Positions 52,571 through 61,115 of a stretch of 61,262 bases of DNA are shown piece by piece. Each line of letters begins with the position of its first letter. The first letter of the stretch is position 1. Made by a program: the position numbers and the translations under genes. The notes under the pieces are model-generated. The model was not told where the DNA came from, searched no databases, and saw only the letters and a program-made list of their open reading frames with translations. The DNA comes from an uncultured Flaviramulus sp. (GTDB taxonomy: Bacteria > Bacteroidota > Bacteroidia > Flavobacteriales > Flavobacteriaceae), in the NCBI GenBank assembly GCA_947487155.1, contig CANKVS010000020.1, forward strand, positions 1 through 61,262, in the 5' to 3' direction.

Positions 52571-54142
52571 ATGGCACTCAACACATCCAACCCAAACAAC
52601 TACGAGTACACAACCAAGTATTTAGAAATCCACATTTTGGGTGGTATCAAAACCACCAAACTCGAAACCTTACGTGTTACATTATCGATACAGAAACCCA
52701 AAGAACACAATGTATTACGCCACTCGATAGACTTATACAATGATAACCAAGTAGAAAAGCTCGTTAGAAAAATAGCAGAACGCTTGGAAATAGGAACAAG
52801 TATAGCACGTAGAACCATACAGGATTTAACGAGAGAACTTGAAAACTATCGTTTTGTATTATTGGAGCAATCACAAGTTACATCCACAGGAAAAGAACTA
52901 ACAGCAACAGAACTGCGAGCCGCAGAGGCGTTTTTAAAAAAGAAAAATCTACTTGAAACCACTAACGAGCTTATTGGAAAATCTGGAGTAATTGGAGAAA
53001 CCACCAACAGACTTTTAATGTACATCATCTTTACAAGTCGTAAAACAAACAGTCCTTTACATTGTATCAGCTTGGGAAGTTCCGGAACAGGAAAGACACA
53101 TTTACAATCTAAAGTAGCAGAGTTAATACCAGAAGAAGATAAAGTAGAAATCACAGTATTATCTGCAAATGCTTTTTATTACTTCAATCGTACAGAATTA
53201 CAACACAAATTAATATTGATAGAAGATTTAGATGGAGCAGAATCTGTACTCTATCCATTACGAGAACTGCAATCTAAAAAAAGAATCACAAAAACGGTTG
53301 TACATAAAGATACCAAAGGCAATACCAAAACCATACATCTAACGGTTGAAGGTCCTGTATCTGTTGCGGGATGCACCACACAGGAAAGTATTTACGAAGA
53401 TAATAGCAATCGTTCGTTCCTACTCTACATTGATGAATCAGCAGAGCAAGACCAAAGAATTATGAATTATCAACGCTTTATGAGTGCTGGAAAAATCAAC
53501 ATACAAGAGCAGATAGAATCTACTGGGTTACTACAAAATGTTCAAAGACTGCTTAAACCGATTAGAGTTATAAATCCCTTTGCAGAATACTTGGAACTGC
53601 CACAATCTGTATTTAAACCACGAAGAACCAATAGCCATTATTTACAATTTATCGAAGCGATTACATTTTACAAACAATACCAAAGGGAAAAGAAATATGA
53701 TGAAGCTACAGGCGAAGAATTTATAGAAACCACGATTGAAGATATTAAAGAAGCCAACGAATTAATTATAGAAGTGTTATTGCGTAAATCTGATACCATT
53801 ACAGGAGCAACACGAAACCATCTTGAAAGCTTAAAAGATTATCTAAAAAAGAACAATCAAACAACATTTACAAACTCTGAAATTAGAAGAAACTTGCGTA
53901 TAAAGGAAACCACTTTAAGGCGTTACAACAATCAATTATTAGCAGAGAATTATATAAAAAGAATTAAGAAAGTAAAGACTAAAAGCTACTGTTTTGAAGT
54001 CGTAGATATTGACGAATACAGCAATCTTAAAGAGCAAATAAATAGTGCATTGCAGAACTGTATCACACAGATAGAACTCGCCACATCGCCACAAAGTCGC
54101 CACCAACAAAATGGCGAGGTTAAAATAAAGAAAGCCAGTTAA
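52571..54142 (+). CDS. P-loop ATPase of the element (copy 2)
   Basis: Identical to the 523-residue protein at 45078-46649, with Walker A GSSGTGKT and Walker B LILIEDLDG intact, so this copy should be equally functional. Its TACTTTTG -7 box lies at 52522-52529. Confidence 0.7.
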   Translation: MALNTSNPNNYEYTTKYLEIHILGGIKTTKLETLRVTLSIQKPKEHNVLRHSIDLYNDNQVEKLVRKIAERLEIGTSIARRTIQDLTRELENYRFVLLEQSQVTSTGKELTATELRAAEAFLKKKNLLETTNELIGKSGVIGETTNRLLMYIIFTSRKTNSPLHCISLGSSGTGKTHLQSKVAELIPEEDKVEITVLSANAFYYFNRTELQHKLILIEDLDGAESVLYPLRELQSKKRITKTVVHKDTKGNTKTIHLTVEGPVSVAGCTTQESIYEDNSNRSFLLYIDESAEQDQRIMNYQRFMSAGKINIQEQIESTGLLQNVQRLLKPIRVINPFAEYLELPQSVFKPRRTNSHYLQFIEAITFYKQYQREKKYDEATGEEFIETTIEDIKEANELIIEVLLRKSDTITGATRNHLESLKDYLKKNNQTTFTNSEIRRNLRIKETTLRRYNNQLLAENYIKRIKKVKTKSYCFEVVDIDEYSNLKEQINSALQNCITQIELATSPQSRHQQNGEVKIKKAS

Positions 54143-54182
54143 TTAAATACAACTCGCCACAAAATCTAAAAAATGCAACCGA

Positions 54183-55142
54183 GTGAAAAAAGTCGAGAGC
54201 CTCGACACGCAAATTATGAAGAAACTCAAATTACAAAGCAGAAGTTATAAAGCCTTACTAATCGACTTTAAGTCGTGGTTGGATGTGTTGGGTTATAGCA
54301 AAGGCATCGTAAAATACTCGCCTATTTTTTTACAGGAGTTTTTTTATTGGTTAGAGCAAAATGGACATACAAATATTACCACAATCACACGAAAAAACAT
54401 TACAGATTACTATCAATATCTAAAACAAAGACCTAATGAAAATTATGGTGGAGCATTGAGCAATCCATCATTGAACGGTCATATCAGTTCACTAAAACGC
54501 TTCAATGAATATCTAAAAAAGCATAATGCAAAATCATTATCCATACACTTGCGTTTTGAGCGAACCGATAGATTAAATGAAACCGACATCGTTACTCAAT
54601 ACGAAATAAAAGAACTGTTTAAAGCAACGGATTATACAAGTCCATTGGAGCGATTTAGGTTACGGGATAAAGCGATATTGGTAGTTCTGTACAGTTGTGG
54701 ATTAAGAAGAAATGAAGCAGTACACCTGAATCTTAATGACGTGCTTTTTGATAAAGAGCGGATTTTAATACGAAAGACCAAGAACAAAAGAGAACGTTTT
54801 GTACCAATCAACAGTTACAATTTAAGAATCCTCGAAGATTATATTTATGATGGGCGACCAGAGTTTTACAAAGCCAATAAAAATGAAGCTCTATTTGTTA
54901 ACTCACAAGGTGGCAGATTAGGTGGAATGAGTTTTAAACTACGCTTGCGCCAAATCATCAAAGCAACTAACGATAGTGATATTACAGAAAAGCGGATTAC
55001 ACCACACAAATTAAGACACAGTATTGCTACGCATCTACTCGAACAAGGTGTAGCGATTGAAGCGGTCAGTCAGTTTTTAGGACACACCTCTTTAGAATCC
55101 ACACAGATTTACACACACTTAATCAAAGAAAATATACAATGA
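54183..55142 (+). CDS. Tyrosine recombinase, catalytically complete (copy 2)
   Basis: Identical to the protein at 46690-47649, with R175, H275, R278, H301 and Y310 intact. The element therefore keeps a recombinase even if copy 1 is excised. Confidence 0.9.
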   Translation: MKKVESLDTQIMKKLKLQSRSYKALLIDFKSWLDVLGYSKGIVKYSPIFLQEFFYWLEQNGHTNITTITRKNITDYYQYLKQRPNENYGGALSNPSLNGHISSLKRFNEYLKKHNAKSLSIHLRFERTDRLNETDIVTQYEIKELFKATDYTSPLERFRLRDKAILVVLYSCGLRRNEAVHLNLNDVLFDKERILIRKTKNKRERFVPINSYNLRILEDYIYDGRPEFYKANKNEALFVNSQGGRLGGMSFKLRLRQIIKATNDSDITEKRITPHKLRHSIATHLLEQGVAIEAVSQFLGHTSLESTQIYTHLIKENIQ

Positions 55143-56026
55143 CTTACGAAGATTATTTATTGCAAAACCAATACAGCCAAAGTACAATTACAGTTCACAA
55201 ACTACGCATCAAAAGGTTCAAAGGCTGGTTAAAACATTACGGAATTACAGAGCATCAATTAAATTACAGTAGCTTATTAAAATATGCCAAATACTTACAG
55301 ACAGAAAAGAAGTATGAACGTTCATCGACCAATAATGAATTGAGAGCAGTAAAACTGTATTATGATTATCTAATTGCAAAAGGAGAGTTAATGGATAATC
55401 CTGCGGAAGATATGGCCATAAGAGGCAAACGCATCAAAGTGATTAGTAATTTATTGAGCGAAGAAGAATTAGAGGATTTATATTATAGTTATGATATTGA
55501 GCATTATGATACGTTTTTTAAAGCGACCAAATTAAGGGATAAAGTTGTGTTGGGATTAATGGTCTTTCAAGGTATTACAGGAATAGAACTCTATCATTTA
55601 CAGGAAGAATATGTACAATTAGGTAAAGGAAAAATAGACATCCCAAGTACACGACGAAGCAATGCAAGAACAATGAAATTACAACCTTGCCAAATGATGG
55701 ATTTATTGAATTATACAACTACAACAAGAAATTATTTAACCAAGCATATACAAACTAAAAATAGTGAACAACTGATTTTTGGAAGCACATCACAAATACG
55801 AAGTATAACTTCAAGAATCATTAGAAATCTAAAACAGTACAATCATAAAGTAACAAGCTACTCACAATTAAGGTCAAGTCTAATCGTAAATTGGTTATCA
55901 AAACATAACTTGAGACAAGTTCAATATTTAGCAGGACATCGTTACATATCTTCAACTGAAAAGTACGTGCAAGATGATTTAGAGAACCTGCACGACATCG
56001 TCAACAACTTCCATCCGATTAGTTAA
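55139..56026 (+). CDS. Degenerate tyrosine recombinase-like protein (copy 2)
   Basis: Identical to the protein at 47646-48533, including T147 and S242 in place of catalytic Arg and His. Because the two copies may be one recent duplication, their agreement is not independent evidence that the substitutions are conserved. Confidence 0.8.
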   Translation: MTYEDYLLQNQYSQSTITVHKLRIKRFKGWLKHYGITEHQLNYSSLLKYAKYLQTEKKYERSSTNNELRAVKLYYDYLIAKGELMDNPAEDMAIRGKRIKVISNLLSEEELEDLYYSYDIEHYDTFFKATKLRDKVVLGLMVFQGITGIELYHLQEEYVQLGKGKIDIPSTRRSNARTMKLQPCQMMDLLNYTTTTRNYLTKHIQTKNSEQLIFGSTSQIRSITSRIIRNLKQYNHKVTSYSQLRSSLIVNWLSKHNLRQVQYLAGHRYISSTEKYVQDDLENLHDIVNNFHPIS

Positions 56027-56104
56027 CCTAAAATTTATTTATTAAACACAGCATATAAACAATAAAAACATTAAATTATCTTTGTTATGATAAAACACAC
56101 GATT

Positions 56105-56332
56105 ATGAATATAGAAACCACAAAACTGGAGTTAATGCATCTTTTACTGCAAACGCAGAAAGAAAGCTTATTAGCGAAGCTAAAAAAGGTTTTTGATGAA
56201 GAACAAGTAGATTGGTGGAGTGAAATGTCCAAAGAAGAACAAGAAGAAATCAAAACAGGTTTAAAACAAGCAGATAAAGGCGAATATATTGCTAACGAAA
56301 CTGTAATGAAACGTTTTGATAAATGGCATTAA
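56105..56332 (+). CDS. Antitoxin of the ParE/RelE-type pair (copy 2)
   Basis: Identical to the copy at 48612-48839; the -7 box TATCTTTG is at 56077-56084. It overlaps its toxin gene by 10 bp. Confidence 0.75.
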   Translation: MNIETTKLELMHLLLQTQKESLLAKLKKVFDEEQVDWWSEMSKEEQEEIKTGLKQADKGEYIANETVMKRFDKWH

Positions 56333-56616
56333 AAATTGTTTGGACACCACAAGCCGAAAGAGGTTTAGATAAAGTCATTGAATATTTAGAAGAGGAATGG
56401 ACAATTAATGAAATTCTAAATCTTGAACAGAATTTACAAGACCTTTTAAACCGAGTAAGCAAATACCCAAAAATCTGTCCAGGAACAGGAAAGTACAAAA
56501 ATGTTCACAAAGGGTTAGTGGACAAGAACAACTATATTATCTACAGAATACAACCGAGAAAAGAACTTATTGAAATCATCAATTTTAGAGGAACAAAGCA
56601 AGAACCGATACAATAA
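56323..56616 (+). CDS. ParE/RelE-family toxin (copy 2)
   Basis: Identical to the 97-residue toxin at 48830-49123. With two identical pairs, loss of one copy would not expose the cell to toxin; only loss of both would. Confidence 0.88.
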   Translation: MALKIVWTPQAERGLDKVIEYLEEEWTINEILNLEQNLQDLLNRVSKYPKICPGTGKYKNVHKGLVDKNNYIIYRIQPRKELIEIINFRGTKQEPIQ

Positions 56617-57873
56617 TCCCCACAAAACAAAACCCAGTTTTATCGTTCTACTTCGACAAGCTCAGCAACCACTCAAAATTCTCTGTTTTTTGTTTTGTTC
56701 CGCTCGCCAATGCAATGTAAGTTTTTATGCGCCAACGCACTTGTAGCACATTGCCTTTTTGCAATAGCATTTAATATTTAAAAGTCGATTATCGACAAAA
56801 AAGCAAAGAGCTACGCCAACGGAAAATCTAATGCATAAAAACTTACCCCAAGCTATGTTTACATAATTGGCATTATAAGTCCGCTTCGCACAGTTTTTAG
56901 ACCTTGTTATTTTTGATGGATAAAAAACTGTCGTTATAATGTAAATTATGTAAAATATCCGACATCACAACCGCACAAATCCGAACTAAAAAAGAAAAAT
57001 AGATAGGACAGGGACAGGGACAGGGACAGCGAGAAGGACTGGGGGAAACCCTCAGTCAAACAATCTACAAAAAGCCCAGTAGTCCCCTATTTTAAAGGAA
57101 TAGTGATGTATATTTTAGCTTATAAAATGTATACAAAACACGAATTATTGTATACACTTTTTTATAACGATATGGTTATCAATAATTAAACGCCCGTTTT
57201 TGTATACAAACATCAGAAATGTATAGCAAGAGGGTAGCGTGCTAAAGCAGCTCTACGATATATAATTATTTGTAAGTCAGTGATTTACATAAATATCTAA
57301 AAATAAAGTTTGCACCAAAACCTCTGGAAACACCAGTAAATACTGAAAAAGTTTGGCGCAAACTTCTCGTTACGGGACACTCAATCGCCGTTTAGGCTAT
57401 CATTTTAAAAAGCTGAAGATTGCCTTTGCGCTCAATAATCCACTTCTTAAATCTTCATCTTTTTAAAACGTTTGCTTCCGATGCAAACGTTCCGATAATA
57501 GTTAAAAAAGAGGTCGATTTATGCGGTGGATTTTTAACTATTATTGGAATGAAACAACCGCAGGGCGTTAGTGCGCCTGAGTGAGCAAAAGCGTCGGAAG
57601 CTCGGACGAAGGAAGTATTTTACATAAAACTGGTTATAACTTACAGTTTTGGCGAAGCTTGGATTTAAGCGACTGTATTATAACCCGTTTTATGTAACAT
57701 ATCGTGGCAAAGGAAGCCGATAAAATACAGAGGGTTTTTGCAGACAAAAAACTGGATTTTATTGGCGTGGAAATCAATACCAATCACTATATTTACAGTA
57801 CGTTCTTTTAAATATTTTTAGAGGGTTCAGTCGAAAAAAAGCGACCGCATTTTTTATTTTTTGCAGTAGTTAG
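56617..57873. other. Palindrome-rich non-coding region of the element (copy 2)
   Basis: Same 1,257-bp sequence as 49124-50380, with all listed palindromes at +7,493, including the oriT-like hairpin at 57234-57256, the 78-bp palindrome at 57620-57697 and the small frame at 57704-57811. It ends directly at the third core and TAG. Confidence 0.55.
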
Positions 57874-57884
57874 GACACCAATGG
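57874..57884 (+). repeat. Core site 3 (right junction with the host RHS gene)
   Basis: GACACCAATGG with element sequence on the left (GTAGTTAG) and host RHS sequence on the right (TAATATGCTCCGTG). Joined to the left flank of core 1 it reads Y-D-T-N-G-N-M-L-R-D without frameshift. Confidence 0.8.
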
Positions 57885-59652
57885 TAATATGCTCCGTGAT
57901 TATAACAAGGGCATTTCTTCGGATATTACATACAACCATTTAAATTTACCAACCAAAGTAACTTTTACTGGGACTAATAAATATATTGATTATATTTACG
58001 ATGCTTCTGGTATAAAATTAGAAAAGAAGGTAACAGATGGCAGTTCTTTGACAACAACCAAATATGCGGGTAACTACATTTATGAGAAGATAGGAACCGG
58101 TAGTGATGCTTTGAAATTTTTTAACCATGCTGAAGGCTATGTGGATGCTAGTGGTTCAGGATATGAGTATGTGTACCAGTATAAAGACCATTTAGGGAAT
58201 GTAAGGTTAAGTTACAAGGATACTAATGGTGATTATGAGCAGATATTAGATAGTGATTTTGAAAGTGATATAGATGGTTGGGTTTACAGCGGTAGCGTAA
58301 CATCTAGTTTTGAAAATGGGAAATTAAAATTAAATGTAAACTCTTCTTGGGAGGGGATTAAACATTATTTGGATAATTTTAATGTTAGCCCTGGGGAAAC
58401 TTATAATGTGAAGTTAGTTTTTGATAAGGGTAATACACAAGCTAAAGTAAGGTTGTATTTCCAAGAGTTAGATGCTAATGGTAATCACTTAAGTTGGAAT
58501 ACGAAGAATGGTAATTTAACAACAGGAAGTTATGAATATAGTCATACAGTAGTTGCTGGTAATAAATTAGTTCTTAGAATAGACAAGGATAATACATATA
58601 CAGGTAATTCAACCTATTTTTATGTAGATCATGTAAGCTTAACACGTAGCAGCCTTGAAATCCTGGAAGAGAACAACTACTATCCATTTGGGCTTAAACA
58701 TGAAGGGTATAATAATACTCCTGTTACTAATCATCCATACAAGTATGCTAATAAAGAATTAGAAGAGTCTTTAGGGCTTAATATGTATGATTATGGGGCA
58801 AGATATTATGACCCAGCAACAGCAAGATTCAATAAAATTGATAGATTTGCTGAGAAATATGATAGTAATACTCCTTATGCTTTTGTAGCCAATAGTCCAA
58901 TAAAATACTCTGATTATAACGGTGATTGGATATATATAAACGATGGTGGAAATAGGTACCGTTATGAGAATGGAAGTCTGTATTCGAAAAATGAAGAAAC
59001 GGGTGAATATGATGTTAAGTATAAAGCAGCAGCAGGTAGCTATTCTGCAACTATTGCTAAAGCATTAAGTAAACTGGAAGGAACGTTATCTGGTTCGGAT
59101 TTAACAAGTTTCTTTGCTAATGATACGGACAATGTATTTATACAAAAGAAGGCAGCAGGAAAGAAAGGAAATTCACAAATAGGTAGTTTTGTTAAAACTG
59201 ACCCGAATAATAAAGGAGCAAAAGTTCCTACAGAAGATGACGTAGTGGAGAGTCCTTTCTTTGTTTCGCTAGGTCATGAAATTGCTCATAGAAGAGATTT
59301 GATAACCAATGGGAATTCGATATTTAATACATGGCTTACATTGTCAAATGGGAAAACAGTTAAGGAAGCAGAGAAGTACGCATCTCATATTGAAAATATG
59401 ATAAGACAAGAAAACGGATTACCTTTAAGGACTCATTATGTATTAGCAAGAACCCCTAGTGGAGCTTTATCAGGTTTTGGTCCTTCCGCTCTTCTGAATT
59501 CGGATGGAAACAGTAACTTTTTTAAAGCTCCAGCGACAATGGAAATTACAGATGATAATGGTAATAATGCTATTACTATAAGGTTAAAAACAACTACAAC
59601 ACAACAATATAACTATAAAAATCAAAGTTCTTATGGAACACAACAGGATTAG
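57874..59652 (+). pseudogene. Displaced original RHS tail with HEXXH metallopeptidase tip
   Basis: 592 codons in frame with the core; an independent ORF could begin at ATG 57889 (587 residues). Order: end of the RHS repeats (ISSDITYNHLNLPTKVTFTG), a beta-sandwich insertion resembling a carbohydrate-binding domain (SDFESDIDGWVYSG to YFYVDHVSLTR), the RHS-associated core (YDPATARFNKIDRFAEKYDS) and a C-terminal toxin with the zincin motif HEIAH (59275-59289, context FFVSLGHEIAHRRD). This fits the peptidase M91/NleD-like toxins of polymorphic systems. TAG directly upstream cuts it from the RHS shell, so it is stored and probably silent. Confidence 0.75.
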
Positions 59653-60181
59653 TTTTGTGCTAATAATATTTATTTCAAGTGTTTTTTTAAGCTGTCAATC
59701 TCAAAGGACAATTAAAAAAATGGAAAGCAGTTATGATAAAACATTTTCAACGTTTATAAATAATTCGATGAATGAAGAGGAGATAGATTTTGCAAATAAT
59801 TGGAAGTCTTATATTTTCGAGAATAGACAAAATTTATTTAATCATTTTTCAATTCAGTTGGATGTTGATAAACCTTTCATTCTTATTGAAGAAGTAGATA
59901 ATTCAAATGGGAATTATAGTTCCAATTTAATTGAAAATGACAAAGTATATAGTCTTACGAAAAGAGACTACGATGATAGTCCTGATTTTAGCGATAGATT
60001 GTTTTTTAATCAAAGAATTATTGACATTTTAAAAGAAGGTGATATAGCGACACTTAAAAAATATAGTAAAAACCCTGATTTAATTAGTAGTCATGATTCA
60101 TTTATATTTACTATTGGAAAAGAAGGTTCGATTGATACTTATACAATGGATGCGTTTGATTTAGATACTAGTCCAAATTAG
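59633..60181 (+). CDS. Putative lipoprotein immunity protein for the metallopeptidase tip
   Basis: 182 residues. Lipoprotein signal with C21 (SSVFLSC), then a soluble domain (MNEEEIDFANNWKSYIFENR, QLDVDKPFILIEEVDNSNGN). It overlaps the toxin tail by 20 bp in another frame. I do not recognise the family; the role is inferred from position. A membrane-anchored immunity protein suggests that the matching toxin acts in or passes through the periplasm, unlike the nuclease. Confidence 0.6.
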   Translation: MEHNRISFVLIIFISSVFLSCQSQRTIKKMESSYDKTFSTFINNSMNEEEIDFANNWKSYIFENRQNLFNHFSIQLDVDKPFILIEEVDNSNGNYSSNLIENDKVYSLTKRDYDDSPDFSDRLFFNQRIIDILKEGDIATLKKYSKNPDLISSHDSFIFTIGKEGSIDTYTMDAFDLDTSPN

Positions 60182-60282
60182 AGGATAATGCTAAACCCCG
60201 CTGTTCCATAGCAGTGCAAATCCCAAAGCACTTTTAGAATAAACTGTCCCTTATAAGGGAATTGACTAAAAATTAGCTAGTT

Positions 60283-60313
60283 AAAACGAGTGTATTTAGG
60301 TATGCTCGTTTTT
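60283..60313 (+). terminator. Terminator-like hairpin, repeat copy A
   Basis: AAAACGAG pairs with CTCGTTTT around TGTATTTAGGTATG; a T follows. It is probably the terminator of the immunity gene. Confidence 0.6.
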
Positions 60314-60396
60314 GGTAACGGGTCAAATTAGTGGATACTCATTTTAAAGAAATCAACTATCTAATTATCAATATATAAACAATATTTCGAACACTA

Positions 60397-60427
60397 AAAA
60401 CGGGTATATTTAGGTATGCTCGTTTTG
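60397..60427 (+). terminator. Terminator-like hairpin, repeat copy B
   Basis: AAAACGGG and CTCGTTTT around TATATTTAGGTATG: a direct repeat of copy A 114 bp downstream, with one pairing position lost. It lies immediately before the next gene. Confidence 0.5.
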
Positions 60428-60437
60428 TTTTAGCACT

Positions 60438-60761
60438 ATGGAAGTAACACAAATTATACAGCAATACAAAGTAGAAATCACAATGTCTATGGGGCATAAA
60501 ATTGAATTAGGTGTATGTTGTGGTGATTTGATATTTAAAACAGGTAAAGACGGTTATAAAAACAGATTAATGGATGTTACTATATTAGTAGGAACACAAA
60601 AGACATTAGGAAGTACAAAACCAACTTATGCTGTTGTAAATTGTCCTTATAATATTGATGATACAGGATTAGTAAATTTAGGAGATAAGTTTGTTATTTA
60701 TGACCCAGCGGATAACTTTAAAGTAGGTAAAGGGCATATTATTGAGATTGTAAAACAATAA
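60438..60761 (+). CDS. Hypothetical protein
   Basis: 107 residues, no signal peptide or membrane segment. It is beta-rich with repeated short strands (VEITMSMGHKIELGVCCGDL, PTYAVVNCPYNIDDTGLVNL, KFVIYDPADNFKVGKGHIIE). I do not recognise the family. It sits just behind the RHS/immunity region, so an additional immunity or accessory function is possible but unsupported. Confidence 0.6.
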   Translation: MEVTQIIQQYKVEITMSMGHKIELGVCCGDLIFKTGKDGYKNRLMDVTILVGTQKTLGSTKPTYAVVNCPYNIDDTGLVNLGDKFVIYDPADNFKVGKGHIIEIVKQ

Positions 60762-60785
60762 TAATACTGATAATTATATTGAAAC

Positions 60786-60814
60786 AAGCGAGTGTGCAAA
60801 ATGTATGCTCGTTT
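60786..60814. terminator. Terminator-like hairpin after the hypothetical gene
   Basis: AAGCGAG pairs with CTCGTTT and is followed by TCTTTT; the TATGCTCGTTTT part repeats copies A and B. It lies between two convergent genes. Confidence 0.5.
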
Positions 60815-60851
60815 TCTTTTGTGTATTAATTTAGACTAAATGTGAATTTGA

Positions 60852-61103
60852 TTATTTCTTTTGTGATTCAAGAACTTCTTTAACTAAATTATCAATAGAA
60901 ATATCTAGTATCTCTGCAAGTTTTACCAAATAATATGAGTTCATAAGAGTATCACCTCTTTCATATCTACGAAGCGAATTTGGTTCTATTTGTAATACAT
61001 ATGCGATATCAAGAAGAGATTTTTCTTGCTCCTCTCTAATGCTCTTAATTCTTTCACCAAGAGCTTTTGCGAATCGTTTTTTTTGTTTCTTCTTATCAGA
61101 CAT
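60852..61103 (-). CDS. XRE-family helix-turn-helix regulator
   Basis: 83 residues from MSDKKKQKKRFAKALGERIK, with an HTH_XRE core (EKSLLDIAYVLQIEPNSLRR, then LVKLAEILDISIDNLVKEVL). A longer frame starts at 61130, but a TATATTTG -7 box (61108-61115) lies inside the extra codons, so the start at 61103 is preferred. Different sequence from the element's XRE protein. Confidence 0.85.
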   Translation of the reverse strand: MSDKKKQKKRFAKALGERIKSIREEQEKSLLDIAYVLQIEPNSLRRYERGDTLMNSYYLVKLAEILDISIDNLVKEVLESQKK

Positions 61104-61107
61104 TAAA

Positions 61108-61115
61108 CAAATATA
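61108..61115 (-). promoter_or_regulatory. -7 box of the terminal XRE gene
   Basis: Minus-strand TATATTTG matches TAnnTTTG; no clear -33 element is seen. The ATG follows by four bases, so the message would be leaderless. Confidence 0.35.

Larger units (their letters stand above)
50381..57873 (+). mobile_element. RHS-tip integrative element, copy 2 (tandem)
   Basis: The second 7,493-bp unit, same order and orientation as copy 1, offset 7,493 for every gene. It differs in context only: its RHS tail is preceded by element sequence and an in-frame TAG instead of the host RHS gene. Tandem arrays of this sort arise when a circular element integrates into an existing core, though an assembly duplication must be excluded. 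Confidence 0.75.
60182..60437. other. Intergenic region with repeated terminator hairpins
   Basis: About 256 bp without a gene. It contains two near-identical hairpins (next two entries) and a stretch (GTCAAATTAGTGGATA at about 60322, TCAACTATCT at about 60352) that resembles the sequence near 61193-61240. Confidence 0.5.

Noticed and set aside
42888..57873. Ordinary segmental duplication with no mobile function
   Set aside because: The unit boundaries coincide with a short core that restores the host reading frame when removed, and the unit carries its own recombinases; simple duplication would not put a foreign tip between the two halves of the host gene.
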